Positions 37,376 through 47,529 are shown, counted from the first letter of the stretch. The stretch is 64,000 nt of DNA from CADEED01 sp041395625 (GCA_041395625.1 JAWLAE010000006.1:1-64000); one strand, 5' to 3'. A program made the numbers and translations. The notes: a model not told the origin generated them from the sequence alone.

Positions 37376-37622
37376 TGGGTGCTGCGAACGCACCGATGTA
37401 TTATTGGTGATTCCCTACTGGACCCTCTACCAGCGGTCCAAAGAGAATGTCGGTGTCCGCTCTCCGGAGCCACGCTGACCGGTGTCATCGGCGGCTGGCA
37501 TCCGCTGCGCGTCGAAGGCAGACTTGCGCAGCTTGAGGAATCGCCTGACTGATGAGTCTCCGTCTTGGTCGATCGCTCGAGAAGAATTATCCCTTAGAAA
37601 CAGATAGTTAACAGGAAACAGA

Positions 37623-37937
37623 ATGACGAAGCTAGTGGTGATCGATCGCGACGGTGCAGAACACGAAGTGGAAGCGAAGAGCGGCCTAAAGATTATGGAA
37701 ACGTTGAGGGAGCTGGATTATGGAGTTGCCGCCATATGCGGCGGGATGTGTTCCTGCGCCACGTGCCACGTTTATGTCGATCGCGATTGGGTGGAGCGCC
37801 TGCCTGCGCCGATGTCGGACGAACGCGAGCTCCTCTCGGAGCTGGCGCATTTTCAGGACAATTCACGCCTCTCCTGTCAATTGGAAATGACGGATAGTCT
37901 GACTGGGATACGTGTCACGATCGCACCGGATGAATAA
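37623..37937 (+). CDS. [2Fe-2S] ferredoxin, adrenodoxin/ISC type
   Basis: This 104-aa plant/adrenodoxin-type ferredoxin has the cluster motif C39-x5-C45-x2-C48, with the fourth ligand Cys85 in LSCQLEM. Electron donor to oxygenases or cytochrome P450s is the usual role of such proteins; a specific partner is not adjacent. It is three bases upstream of an enoyl-CoA hydratase gene and probably co-transcribed with it. The 37376-37622 gap holds a weak TGGACC/GGTCCA hairpin but no gene. Confidence 0.92.
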   Translation: MTKLVVIDRDGAEHEVEAKSGLKIMETLRELDYGVAAICGGMCSCATCHVYVDRDWVERLPAPMSDERELLSELAHFQDNSRLSCQLEMTDSLTGIRVTIAPDE

Positions 37938-37939
37938 TC

Positions 37940-38719
37940 ATGACTGAGAAAACTGTAAGCATCGAAGTACGCGGCGCAATAGCGATCGTTACGCTGAACC
38001 GACCCGAAAGCGCTAACACCCTCAATATGCAGATGGGGCGCGACCTCGCAGCGGCGGCTATTGCCTGCGAGGGCAACGCGGCAGTTCGCGCCGTGGTGCT
38101 GACTGGCGCCGGCAAACATTTCTGCTTCGGCGGTGACTTGCGCGGTATGGTTGCGGGCGGCGAGGCGATCGAGCCCTATCTGCGCGAACTCACGTCGCAC
38201 CTGCATACGGCAATCTCGCACTTCGTGCGCATGGATGCGCCGGTCGTCGCAGCCGTCAATGGCACCGCGGCCGGTGCAGGCGTGGGCCTGGTGGCGATGA
38301 GTGACATCGCGCTGGCCGGCGACGGCGCCAAGTTCTCCCTGGCGTACACCGGAGTCGGCTTGACGCCGGACGGTAGTACCTCGTTCTACTTGCCACGCGT
38401 CGTCGGTCTGAAGCGTGCGGTCGAGCTGATCCTCACCAATCGCGTCTTGACAGCCACGGAGGCCGAGCAATGGGGCCTTGTGAATGCCGTGGTGCCTGAG
38501 GCCGAGGTCGTAACGCGCGCGATCGAAATGGCTGAACGGCTGGCGGCCGGACCAACGCATGCGTTCGGTGAATCCAAGCGCCTGCTGGCCCAGTCGATGG
38601 GTGCACTCGAGTCGCACATGGCGCTCGAGAGCCAGACGATCGCACGTCAGGCGGCGAGCGCCGAGGGGCGCGAGGGCATCGGTGCGTTTCTCGAGAAACG
38701 CAAACCCAAGTATGGTTGA
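37940..38719 (+). CDS. Enoyl-CoA hydratase/isomerase family protein
   Basis: This 259-aa crotonase-fold protein has an N-terminal IVTLNRPESANTLN segment. The oxyanion-hole residues lie in the FGGDLRGM region and AAGAGVGLVAMSDIALAG. The catalytic Glu positions of true enoyl-CoA hydratase are not clearly both present: the relevant loop reads AYTGVGLTPDGSTSFYLPRV rather than having paired Glu. It could therefore be an isomerase, a hydratase or a divergent crotonase. It lies just after the ferredoxin gene and before rraB. Confidence 0.85.
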   Translation: MTEKTVSIEVRGAIAIVTLNRPESANTLNMQMGRDLAAAAIACEGNAAVRAVVLTGAGKHFCFGGDLRGMVAGGEAIEPYLRELTSHLHTAISHFVRMDAPVVAAVNGTAAGAGVGLVAMSDIALAGDGAKFSLAYTGVGLTPDGSTSFYLPRVVGLKRAVELILTNRVLTATEAEQWGLVNAVVPEAEVVTRAIEMAERLAAGPTHAFGESKRLLAQSMGALESHMALESQTIARQAASAEGREGIGAFLEKRKPKYG

Positions 38720-38725
38720 GTCGCG

Positions 38726-39166
38726 ATGAATCTCGTCTTCCTGCTGTTGTTGTTAGCGGCGGTCGCAACGATCGGACGCATTGTCTGGTCGCTGCGCAAG
38801 ATTGGCAAAGTGCGCAACGACAGTTGGGACGAGAAGGTGATCGATCAGCTGCGCAAGAACGGCTCTGATCCGTTCCAGCCGCACAATGTCGACTTCTTCT
38901 TTGGTATGCCTGACGAGGCCGCCGCGAAAAAAGTGGCCCAGCTATTGACCGCCGAAGGGTTTTCGGCCGACGTCGAGCACAAGAACGAAGACCCCAGTCA
39001 GCCGTACAGCGTACATGCGTTGATCGCCATGCGACTTTCTGTGCCCGACATGAAGACCAAGAGCCGGCGCTTCACTCAGCTCGCGGAGCAGGTCGGCGGC
39101 ACGTACGATGGCTGGACGGCATCACATGTCGAGCGCAAGGGCGACAACTCAGAGCTGATAGGCTGA
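38726..39166 (+). CDS. Membrane-anchored RraB-domain protein
   Basis: The 146-aa product has an N-terminal hydrophobic helix (FLLLLLAAVATIGRIVW, residues 4-20) followed by an RraB (RNase E inhibitor) domain: VIDQLRKNGSDPFQPHNVDF, then DEAAAKKVAQLLTAEGFSA, ending GGTYDGW. The GTYDGW ending is characteristic. E. coli RraB is soluble and lacks such a helix. It may act at the membrane, where RNase E also sits; that is inference. Confidence 0.82.
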   Translation: MNLVFLLLLLAAVATIGRIVWSLRKIGKVRNDSWDEKVIDQLRKNGSDPFQPHNVDFFFGMPDEAAAKKVAQLLTAEGFSADVEHKNEDPSQPYSVHALIAMRLSVPDMKTKSRRFTQLAEQVGGTYDGWTASHVERKGDNSELIG

Positions 39167-39167
39167 A

Positions 39168-39917
39168 CTATTTCTTTTCGGTTTGCCGACGTACCGCCTC
39201 GGCGGCAGCTTTGATCTTGTCCTGATCACCCAGGTAACGGCTCGCGACGGGCTTGAGCTTGGCGTCCAGTTCGTACAATAGCGGGATGCCCGTCGGGATG
39301 TTAAGTTCGACGATGTCCTGTTCCGACACGTTGTCGAGCATCTTCACCAGTGCCCGCAGACTGTTGCCATGCGCAGTCACCAACACGTCTTTGTTGGCAA
39401 GTAGCGTTGGCGCAATCCGTTCGTTCCAATACGGCAGCACCCGTGCCAACGTATCCTTGAGTGATTCGGCGGCCGGCAACAGCGTGCGGTCGACATCCGC
39501 GTAACGTGGGTCGAAACGCGGATGGCGTTGATCGTCGTCCGCCAATGGTGGTGGCGGGATGTCGTAGCTGCGGCGCCAGATCTTGACCTGTACCTCGCCA
39601 TGCTTTGCGACCGTTTGCGCTTTGTTGAGCCCCTGGAGTGCGCCGTAGTGCCGCTCGTTGAGTCGCCACGAGCGCTCGACCGGTAGCCACATCATGTCCA
39701 GTTCGTCCAGCGCGATCCACAGCGTGCGGATCGCACGCTTGAGGACAGACGTGAAGCAGATCTGCGGCTTGAGGCCGGCGCGCTTGATTTCGACTCCGGC
39801 CTGGCGCGCTTCGATCAAGCCCTGCGTCGAAAGATCGACGTCATGCCAGCCGGTGAACAGGTTTTCCAGATTCCAGGTGCTCTGGCCATGTCGCAGGAGA
39901 ATCAGTTTGCCGGGCAC
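39168..39917 (-). CDS. gpmA: 2,3-bisphosphoglycerate-dependent phosphoglycerate mutase
   Basis: This cytosolic glycolytic enzyme interconverts 3- and 2-phosphoglycerate through a phosphohistidine. The 249-aa length and the motifs LLRHGQSTWNLENLFTGWHD (catalytic His), ERHYGALQGLNKAQT, and VTAHGNSLRALVKMLDN are diagnostic of dPGM. It is convergent with rraB, the two stops being one base apart. Not clearly an operon with the glycosyltransferase. Confidence 0.95.
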   Translation of the reverse strand: MPGKLILLRHGQSTWNLENLFTGWHDVDLSTQGLIEARQAGVEIKRAGLKPQICFTSVLKRAIRTLWIALDELDMMWLPVERSWRLNERHYGALQGLNKAQTVAKHGEVQVKIWRRSYDIPPPPLADDDQRHPRFDPRYADVDRTLLPAAESLKDTLARVLPYWNERIAPTLLANKDVLVTAHGNSLRALVKMLDNVSEQDIVELNIPTGIPLLYELDAKLKPVASRYLGDQDKIKAAAEAVRRQTEKK

Positions 39918-39947
39918 GCTTCGAACTCCTCAAGCTGTGTGTCGTCG

Positions 39948-40757
39948 TCATGATACCGTTTTGTCGGGCTGATGGCTGTCGAGGCCGCGCGCGCAACGCG
40001 TGCTGCGATTCGCAATTGAGTCTCGCAGGATCTGTTCGTTGGCTGCCCGCCGTGCGCGCGACGCGGGTTCATGATGCAGATGCCATGCGATGCCCGCGAA
40101 CAGCAGGGATTGTCTGCGGACGCCCGCCTGCGCTAGACGAGCGGCGAGTTCCTTGTCCTCGGGTCCCCACCCCTCGATCTCCTCATTGAAGCCGTTGACC
40201 CGCAGCAGATCGCTGCGCCAGTACGCCTGATTGCAGCCCTTGATGGCGAGTAGGCCATTCGCCGTGCGCCGTAGCAGGCGCGCCACGCGCGGCGCCCGCA
40301 TGCCGTACAAACGCCGCAGGCCCGCACCCCGAGTCGTTGGCTTTGGCGAGCCCGGTTCGTCGGCGGCCAGCACACGCGAAGTAGTGCGAGCGCAGAGCGG
40401 GATCCGCACGCCCTGTGTGAAGAAACCGGCACGCGCAACGGCGAGGTGATCGGCAACGAATTGAGGATGTAACAACATGTCACCATCGACGAAAACGAGA
40501 TAGTCACCCGAGGCAGCGCGTATCGCGAGATTTCGCAAACGAGTGACTCGAAAGCCGCGATGCTCCTGGCGCACATGAATCAACGGGTTTGAGTGCGCGG
40601 CGGCAAACCGCTGCACCACTGCGGTGGTGGACGTGCCGGAGCCATCGTCCGCCACTATTGTTTCGGCTGGGGGAGTTCGCTGACTAGCAACGGATTCGAG
40701 CACCACCTGCAATGCGTCAGGGCGCTCGTAGGTCGTGATGATCAAGCTGACACCCAT
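39948..40757 (-). CDS. Family 2 glycosyltransferase
   Basis: This 269-aa GT-A fold enzyme starts VSLIITTYERPDALQVVLES. The nucleotide-sugar metal motif is seen as YLVFVDGDMLLHPQFV (DGD), and the acceptor/catalytic motif as GWGPEDKELAARL (ED). ATG 40757 is chosen over an in-frame upstream codon at 40787 because MGVSLIITTY is the conserved family start. Product unknown; probably polysaccharide or surface glycan. Confidence 0.9.
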   Translation of the reverse strand: MGVSLIITTYERPDALQVVLESVASQRTPPAETIVADDGSGTSTTAVVQRFAAAHSNPLIHVRQEHRGFRVTRLRNLAIRAASGDYLVFVDGDMLLHPQFVADHLAVARAGFFTQGVRIPLCARTTSRVLAADEPGSPKPTTRGAGLRRLYGMRAPRVARLLRRTANGLLAIKGCNQAYWRSDLLRVNGFNEEIEGWGPEDKELAARLAQAGVRRQSLLFAGIAWHLHHEPASRARRAANEQILRDSIANRSTRCARGLDSHQPDKTVS

Positions 40758-40794
40758 GGACTTCGACCGGAGGCGTGGGCCAGACAACGTCCAA

Positions 40795-43700
40795 CTAGGT
40801 GGTCGTCAGACTTCTGATGGCTTCCACTCCGACTGATAGCGTTGCGAAGTCAGTGCCACCGCTGGCACGCATATCGACCAGCGTGCGTTTCCAGCTCGTG
40901 AGTTCCTCGCCCATCGAGCTGGACCAGGCTTGGATACGTGCCTGTGCGCCGCGCTGACGACCGTGCTTCAGTGCGCGTGCGGCGATCTCACGATGCGCGC
41001 GCCGAGCGTTGTCCCGCAGAGCTGCGCGCGCGACGGCCTGCCATTGACCGTCGACCGACAGATGATCGATCCGTTCGTGCAACCAGTCGAGACCGATCTC
41101 AGCACCAATGCCGAAATAGACCAGCGCCGCCTCCCGTACGCCTACTTGCTGGTTGCTGGCCAGGGCGACGATGTCCAGCGAGGGTTCAAGCCATGGCAGG
41201 CGTGCTACCTGGATAGCGATTGCGCTGGGCACACCTTCACCCGTCAACGCCTCTGCACGTGCAGCCAGCCTGCTTCGCTCTTCAGTTCCCAAGGCTTCCT
41301 CGAGACTGTCGGCAAGATCCGCGACGCCCACGCGCAGATCACGCACCGCGACGTCGACTGCCAGTGGTCGACGACGTTCTCGCAATAGCCAATAGCTCGT
41401 ATGTCGCAGCAAACGACTGGCCTCGTACATCATTGCGTACTGCACACGTGCGGGTACACGCGTGTCGAGTGCTTCGATACCCGCCCACAAGTCGCGCATG
41501 GCGAATGCCTCGCGCGCGATCGTATAGGCGCGCGCAATCCGCGCTGGATCCGCATCCGTATCTTCCTGGGCGCGCAGTACGAACACCGGTCCCATCCTGT
41601 TGACGATGCTATTGGTGGTGGCGGTCGTGACGATTTCGCGGCGCAGCGGGTGTCGGGAGATATCACGCGGGAGCTTGGTCCGCACGGGTTCCGGGAAGTA
41701 GCGCTCCAGCTCCGTAATGAAATAGGGGTCTTCCGGCAGATCGGATTCGATCAACTGATTGGACAGCCAGATCTTGCTGTACGACAGCGCGATGGCGAGC
41801 TCCGGCCGCGTCAAACCGAGCTTGCGCTTGCGGCGGTCGAGAAACTCGTCCTCGGTCGGCAGGTACTCGATGGACCGGTTCAGATCGCCGGCGCGTTCGA
41901 GCGATCGGATGAGACTCTGGTACTCGATCAGGCGCTCGGCCGAATGCAGCTCGAGCGTCGAAATCGCCTGGCTCTGCAGGTAGTTGTTACGCAGGACCAG
42001 TTCGGCCACCGCGGTGGTCATGCGTTTGAGCAATGCATCGCGCGCCGTTCGTTTCAGTCGTCCGGCGCTCTCCACTTGCGAGAACAGGATTTTGAGGTTC
42101 ACCTCGACGTCCGAGGTATTCACGCCCGCGGAATTGTCGATGAAATCGGTATTGATCCGGCCGCCTGCGAGAGCGTATTCGATACGCCCTCGCTGCGTGC
42201 AACCGAGGTTGCCGCCTTCACCTACTATTCGCGCGCGCAACTCCTTGCCATTCGCACGAATGGCATCGTTGGTTCGGTCGCCGACCTCAGCGTTGCTCTC
42301 GTCGGTCGCCTTGACGTAAGTACCGATGCCGCCGTTCCAGAGCAGATCCACAGGCATGCGGATGATGGCGCGAATCACCTCGGTTGGCGTTGGCGCCGCC
42401 GTCTCGATCCCGAGCAGAGTCCGTGCTTCGGCCGTCAGTGCAATCGTTTTTGCGCTGCGTTCATACACGCCGCCGCCCTTTGAAATAAGCTTGCGATCGT
42501 AGTCGGACCAGCTGGAGCGTGGCAGATCGAACAACCGCTGTCGTTCGCGAAAGCTCACTGCCGCGTCCGGGTCGGGATCGATGAAGATGTGTAGGTGATT
42601 GAAGGCGGCTTGCAGCCTGATGTGTCGAGACAACAGCATGCCGTTGCCGAACACGTCGCCCGACATGTCGCCGATGCCGGCGACCGTGAACTCCTGGCCC
42701 TGCGTGTCGACGCCCAGTTCGCGGAAGTGACGCTTGACGCACTCCCAGGCACCGCGCGCGGTAATGCCCATCTTCTTGTGGTCATAGCCAGCCGAGCCCC
42801 CGGAGGCAAATGCATCGCCAAGCCAGTGGCCGTATTCGATGGAGATCGCATTGGCGATGTCCGAGAACGTAGCCGTGCCTTTGTCCGCCGCTACGACCAG
42901 ATACGCATCGTCGCCATCGTGACGCACCAGGCAGTCGCGCGGCACGACCTTGCCGCCCACGATATTGTCGGTGACATCGAGCAGTCCGCGGATGAACGTC
43001 CGGTAGCTTGCAATGACTTCGCGCTGCACGTCATCGCGACTGCCGCCATGCGGCAAGCGCTTCGGAAAGAAGCCACCTTTGGCGCCCACCGGCACGATCA
43101 GGGTGTTCTTGACGTTCTGGGCTTTCATCAGGCCCAGCACTTCAGTGCGGAAGTCCTCGCGGCGGTCGGACCAGCGTATCCCGCCGCGGGCGACAAAGCC
43201 CATGCGCAAATGCACGCCCTCGACCCGCGGACTGTAGACAAAGATCTCGAACTTCGGCCGCGGCAGCGGCAGGTCTGGCAGCCGCTGCGGATCGAACTTG
43301 AGTGACAGCCATGATTTCAAGCCACCATCGGCCAGTGTCTGGTGGAAGTTAGTGCGTAGTGTCGCCCGGATCGCGCGCAGGTAGGCGCGTAGAATGCGAT
43401 CGTCGTCGGCGCTGCGGACGCCCGTGAGCGCCTTGACGATGGCCCGATCGAGCCGCGCCATTTCCTTGTCGCGCGTTTTGGCGCCGATATCGAGCTGGAA
43501 GCGCACTTGAAAGAGTTGTGCGAGCTGCCGCGTGATGGTCGCGTGATTGGCGAGCACGCGCTCCATCAGCAGTTGACTGAACGGCAAACCAGTCTGCAGC
43601 AGGTAGCGACAGTATGCGCGCAGCACAACGACCTCGCGGAGTTCGAGGCCAGCGGCAAGCAACAGCCGATTGAAGCCATCGTTCTCACTGTCGCCGTTCC

Positions 43701-45630
43701 AGGTCGCGCGAAAGGCAGTCTTGAACATCGGCTCGAGCCGTTCGAGATCGACGTCGCTCGCGTCGTGCATCTCGAGTTCCAGGTCTTGGACGCTGGCGAG
43801 TTCGCCGTCTTGCAGCAGGACTTCGTAAGGATGCTCGGCCAGCACTCGCAAGCCGAAGTTCTCGAGCATCGGCAGCACGTCCGAGATGGGTATCGAGGAG
43901 CCGCTCTTGATGATCTTCAGATTGAGTAGCCTCCCGTTCTTGGCGCGCTGCTTGAGATCCGGGAAGTAGAGATTGAGCCGCAACCGCCCCGCATCGACCG
44001 CCAGCGCTTCGAGATCCTCGATATCCTCGAGCGCGTGCGCCGGCTCGATGTCATCCTGGTACGCCGGCGAAAAGGCGCTGGCATAGCGCTGCGCCAGCTC
44101 CAGGCCACGACTCTCATCGGCGTCCCGCAGCAACGCTGCGCGCAGCCGATCACTCCAGGTGGTGGCGGCTGCGGCAATTTCCTGTTCAATGGCGGCTATG
44201 TCCCGTACTGGCGACGCACCTGGCTTGGTGCGTACCAACAGATGCAGGCGCGCGAGTGCCGATTCGGAAATTTGCACCTGTGACTCGATGTGCGTGCCAG
44301 CGAAGCGCGCGCGCATGATCGCCTCGATGCGTTCGCGAACTTGTGTGTTGTAGCGATCGCGTGGTGCAAATACGAGGCAGGAATAGAATCGCTCGTAGGC
44401 GTCGCGCCGGACGAACAGCCGCACCTGGTGGCGCTCGTACAGATTGACGATACCGCGCAGGATACGGATGAGATCGCTGGTATCCGCCTGGAACAGTTCG
44501 TCGCGTGGATAAGTCTCGATCGCGTTTGCGAGTGCCTTTGCGTCATGGCTGTGCGCTGGCAGACCGAAGTGCGCGATGATCGTCTGCACCTTGTGGCGCA
44601 GCAAGGGGATGTCCCGCGGCGACATGTGGTAGGCGCTCGAGGTCCACAGACCGAGGAACCGATGCTCACCATTGGCGCGCCCGCGCGAGTCGAAGGTCTT
44701 GACGCCCACATAGTCGAGGTAACTGGCGCGATGCACCGTCGAGATAGAATTGGCTTTTGTCAGTACGAGCAGCGATTTCTCACGGGCGCGGTCGCGCAAT
44801 GTGTTCGTCAGCACCTTGGAGTCGCGCTTGCGATTGCGAACTCGCGAGGGGCGCAAAATGCCGAGGCCGCTCTCGCGGTCGCGAACCAGCGTGTCGGACT
44901 TGGCGCCGCGCCGTAGTCGATAGTAACGATAGCCGAGAAAGACGAAGTGACGTTCTTCCATCCACGTGAGCAAGGCTCGCGCTTCAGCGACGTCCGAGCG
45001 CGCCACCGGTAGTGCTGATGCATCGAGCTCACGTGCGACGCGCAGGGTTTGCTCGCGCAGCGCGTCGAAGTCCTTGACGGCCGCATGCACGTCCGCGAGC
45101 GTCGACCGAATCCGACGCACGAGCTCCGCGGCAGCAACATCGTCGCGCGGTCGGTCGATTTCGATCAATTGCCACGATTCGACCATCGCATCCGGTCCCG
45201 CCGCACCGATTGCCAGCAGGCGTCCGGACTTGCCACGTCGAACATCCATTACCGGATGCACGATCAGGTGCACTGCAATATTGAGTTGGTTTAAGACGAT
45301 GCCCAGGGAGTCGACCAGGAACGGCATATCGTCTGTAACTATGGCGACCGTGGCGCGATACGGTGAGCCTTCCGGGCGCTCGATACCATCGTCGAGCTGG
45401 ATGAGAGTCTGGCCGCGACGGCGTGTACGCCCCAGGTTCAGGTGTTTGAGCGCGGCCGCTGCGAGACTCTCGCGGGTGTGTGCCCGCAGGTCGTGCTCGG
45501 ACACGCCGCGAAAGTAATTGCGCAGGTAGTCACGCTCCACGCCGCTCTTCTTGAAGCGGCGCAAGCGTTGGGCGGCTTGGATGATAGCGTCGATTAGTGC
45601 GACGCGTGCGGCGGGGATCTTGCCAAGCAT
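40795..45630 (-). CDS. gdhB: NAD-specific glutamate dehydrogenase, large type
   Basis: This 1611-aa L-glutamate dehydrogenase catabolises glutamate to 2-oxoglutarate and ammonia with NAD. Its size is that of the 180-kDa class (Pseudomonas/Streptomyces type) with long N- and C-terminal extensions. The catalytic core is seen as ARGGIRWSDRREDFRTEVLG, then IVPVGAKGGFF, AGIGDMSGDVFGNGMLLSR for cofactor binding, and the glycine-rich VGEGGNLGCTQRGRIEYA. The start ATG 45630 is followed directly by a family-typical N-terminus. It is divergent from maiA across a short gap. Confidence 0.95.
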   Translation of the reverse strand: MLGKIPAARVALIDAIIQAAQRLRRFKKSGVERDYLRNYFRGVSEHDLRAHTRESLAAAALKHLNLGRTRRRGQTLIQLDDGIERPEGSPYRATVAIVTDDMPFLVDSLGIVLNQLNIAVHLIVHPVMDVRRGKSGRLLAIGAAGPDAMVESWQLIEIDRPRDDVAAAELVRRIRSTLADVHAAVKDFDALREQTLRVARELDASALPVARSDVAEARALLTWMEERHFVFLGYRYYRLRRGAKSDTLVRDRESGLGILRPSRVRNRKRDSKVLTNTLRDRAREKSLLVLTKANSISTVHRASYLDYVGVKTFDSRGRANGEHRFLGLWTSSAYHMSPRDIPLLRHKVQTIIAHFGLPAHSHDAKALANAIETYPRDELFQADTSDLIRILRGIVNLYERHQVRLFVRRDAYERFYSCLVFAPRDRYNTQVRERIEAIMRARFAGTHIESQVQISESALARLHLLVRTKPGASPVRDIAAIEQEIAAAATTWSDRLRAALLRDADESRGLELAQRYASAFSPAYQDDIEPAHALEDIEDLEALAVDAGRLRLNLYFPDLKQRAKNGRLLNLKIIKSGSSIPISDVLPMLENFGLRVLAEHPYEVLLQDGELASVQDLELEMHDASDVDLERLEPMFKTAFRATWNGDSENDGFNRLLLAAGLELREVVVLRAYCRYLLQTGLPFSQLLMERVLANHATITRQLAQLFQVRFQLDIGAKTRDKEMARLDRAIVKALTGVRSADDDRILRAYLRAIRATLRTNFHQTLADGGLKSWLSLKFDPQRLPDLPLPRPKFEIFVYSPRVEGVHLRMGFVARGGIRWSDRREDFRTEVLGLMKAQNVKNTLIVPVGAKGGFFPKRLPHGGSRDDVQREVIASYRTFIRGLLDVTDNIVGGKVVPRDCLVRHDGDDAYLVVAADKGTATFSDIANAISIEYGHWLGDAFASGGSAGYDHKKMGITARGAWECVKRHFRELGVDTQGQEFTVAGIGDMSGDVFGNGMLLSRHIRLQAAFNHLHIFIDPDPDAAVSFRERQRLFDLPRSSWSDYDRKLISKGGGVYERSAKTIALTAEARTLLGIETAAPTPTEVIRAIIRMPVDLLWNGGIGTYVKATDESNAEVGDRTNDAIRANGKELRARIVGEGGNLGCTQRGRIEYALAGGRINTDFIDNSAGVNTSDVEVNLKILFSQVESAGRLKRTARDALLKRMTTAVAELVLRNNYLQSQAISTLELHSAERLIEYQSLIRSLERAGDLNRSIEYLPTEDEFLDRRKRKLGLTRPELAIALSYSKIWLSNQLIESDLPEDPYFITELERYFPEPVRTKLPRDISRHPLRREIVTTATTNSIVNRMGPVFVLRAQEDTDADPARIARAYTIAREAFAMRDLWAGIEALDTRVPARVQYAMMYEASRLLRHTSYWLLRERRRPLAVDVAVRDLRVGVADLADSLEEALGTEERSRLAARAEALTGEGVPSAIAIQVARLPWLEPSLDIVALASNQQVGVREAALVYFGIGAEIGLDWLHERIDHLSVDGQWQAVARAALRDNARRAHREIAARALKHGRQRGAQARIQAWSSSMGEELTSWKRTLVDMRASGGTDFATLSVGVEAIRSLTTT

Positions 45631-45746
45631 GGTGGTGAGTCTCCTGACGTCCTGCGTAGTATAGCCGGGAGAGCGCTGGTTCCGACGAAAACCGTCGTCG
45701 TTCCAAAGCTGGTGTTGGATGCCGGATTAGTTACAATCTTCGCCTG

Positions 45747-46394
45747 ATGTTGCAGCTCTATACTTACTGGCGTAGTTCGGCGAGCTTTAGGGTTCGCATT
45801 GCCCTGAATGTGAAGGGCATCGCCTACGAGTCATGCCCAGTCCATCTCATCCGCGACGGTGGCGAGCAGAATCTGCCAGCCTATCGCCAGCTCAACCCGC
45901 AGGGCCGCGTGCCGACACTGGTGCACGATGGCGGGGTGATCAACCAGTCGATGGCGATACTCGAGTACCTCGAGGAGGTCTTTCCGTCGCCTGCATTGTT
46001 GCCGGACGATCCGGCCGGCAGGGCGCGTGTGCGCGGGTTGGCGCAGATCATCGTGAGCGACATCCAGCCGTTGCAGAATTCCAGCGTCACCCGCTATCTG
46101 TCGGGCACCTTGCAGCTGGACAAGGCTGCGATCAACGCCTGGCTGCATCATTGGATCTCGCGCGGCCTGGAGGCAGTGGAGGCACGGTTGGCGGCGGAGC
46201 CTGCAACTGGGCGCTACTGCCATGGCGCGGCCGTGTCGCTCGCGGATTGCTGCCTCTATCCACAGGTGTACGCCGCGCGACGCTTTGGAGTCGATCTCGC
46301 AGCGTTCCCGACGATCGCGCGCATTGCCGCGGAGTGCGCCCGAGTGGCGGCCTTTGCGCAGGCGGAACCTGACCAGCAACCTGACCGCGAGTGA
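45747..46394 (+). CDS. maiA: Maleylacetoacetate isomerase (zeta-class GST)
   Basis: This 215-aa glutathione-dependent enzyme isomerises maleylacetoacetate to fumarylacetoacetate in tyrosine/phenylalanine breakdown. The zeta signature SSASFRVRIALNVKG near residue 10 (SSx-x-RVRIAL) is diagnostic. The GSH-binding QSMAILEYLEE is present. The neighbouring homogentisate genes that often accompany it are not here, so its partners must be elsewhere. It could serve the tyrosine made by the phenylalanine hydroxylase at 18.3 kb. Confidence 0.92.
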   Translation: MLQLYTYWRSSASFRVRIALNVKGIAYESCPVHLIRDGGEQNLPAYRQLNPQGRVPTLVHDGGVINQSMAILEYLEEVFPSPALLPDDPAGRARVRGLAQIIVSDIQPLQNSSVTRYLSGTLQLDKAAINAWLHHWISRGLEAVEARLAAEPATGRYCHGAAVSLADCCLYPQVYAARRFGVDLAAFPTIARIAAECARVAAFAQAEPDQQPDRE

Positions 46395-46413
46395 GGCCGA
46401 CCCGGACTGGTAG

Positions 46414-47529
46414 TCAGCTGGCGACGTGCACTCGTGCCAGGTAGTCGCGACTCTGCATTTCGATCAGCCGGCTGGCCGTACGCTCGAACTCGAACTTCAA
46501 GCGGTCGCCGCGATATAGCTGCTGCGCAGGTGCAGCGGCGGACAAGATCAGGTTGACTCCGCGGTCATAGAACTCGTCGACGAGTGTAATGAAGCGTCGC
46601 GCGGCGTTCTCGTTGCTCAAGTCGAACACCGGCACATTGGAGATCAACACCGACTGGTACTCCCGCGCCAGGTGAATATAGTCCGGCGCACTGCGCGGGC
46701 CGTCACACAACGCCGCGAACTCGAACCATACGACGTTGTCGCTCTCGCGCAGCACCGGAATCCGGCGGTCGTCTATTTCGATGTAGCCGTCAGTTTCTTC
46801 ATCACCGTCCGCCAAATCGTCGAATAGCGCCGCCAGCGTATCCTTGGCGCCGGGATCGCTGCTCGAGATATACAGCTGCGCGCGCGTGAGTTGTGTCAGG
46901 CGATAGTCGAGCGGTCCCATGAGTTCGACGACCTCAGTGTATTGCTCGAGCAGTGCGATCGCGGGCAGAAAACGCTGCCGCTGCAGGCCACCGTGATAGA
47001 GCCTGTGGGGTGGCACGTTGGACGTGAACACGAGTGCGACATCGTAGCGGATCAGCGCCCCGAACAATCCGCCAAGTATCATGGCGTCTGCGATATCGGC
47101 GACGAACAACTCGTCGAAGCACAGTACGCGCGTTGCTTTGGCGATGCGCTCTGCGACCATCTCGAGCGGGTCGGATTCACCTTTGAGTGTCTTCAACTCG
47201 GCATGCACCTCATGCATGAAACGGTAGAAGTGACTGCGCCGGCGCTCGCTGAACGCAAGGCTCGTGAAGAACAGGTCCATCAGCCACGTCTTGCCGCGGC
47301 CGACATCGCCCCACAAGTAGACGCCGCGGGGCGCAGCGGCCGCGCGACGGCCACCCAATGCAGTGCTTAGGCGGCTGGCGAGACTGCGCGGTCGAGTGGC
47401 CTTGGTGAGTTCACGGCGCAACCTCTCGAGCGGTACTAGCGCCGCCAGTTGCGCCGGGTCGGTCTGAAAGCCGCGCTTCACGGCTTCGGCAAAGTAAAGA
47501 TCCGCGAGTACAGACTTGCGCTTGGTCAT
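46414..47529 (-). CDS. zapE: Cell-division AFG1-like ATPase ZapE
   Basis: This 371-aa P-loop ATPase of the AFG1/ZapE family has Walker A in VGRGKTWLMDLFF and Walker B in VLCFDELFVADIADAM, both at normal positions. The N-terminal QTDPAQLAALVPLERLRREL is family-typical. In E. coli ZapE interacts with the Z-ring at low oxygen. Its ATG overlaps the stop of the next minus-strand gene by four bases (ATGA). Confidence 0.92.
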   Translation of the reverse strand: MTKRKSVLADLYFAEAVKRGFQTDPAQLAALVPLERLRRELTKATRPRSLASRLSTALGGRRAAAAPRGVYLWGDVGRGKTWLMDLFFTSLAFSERRRSHFYRFMHEVHAELKTLKGESDPLEMVAERIAKATRVLCFDELFVADIADAMILGGLFGALIRYDVALVFTSNVPPHRLYHGGLQRQRFLPAIALLEQYTEVVELMGPLDYRLTQLTRAQLYISSSDPGAKDTLAALFDDLADGDEETDGYIEIDDRRIPVLRESDNVVWFEFAALCDGPRSAPDYIHLAREYQSVLISNVPVFDLSNENAARRFITLVDEFYDRGVNLILSAAAPAQQLYRGDRLKFEFERTASRLIEMQSRDYLARVHVAS

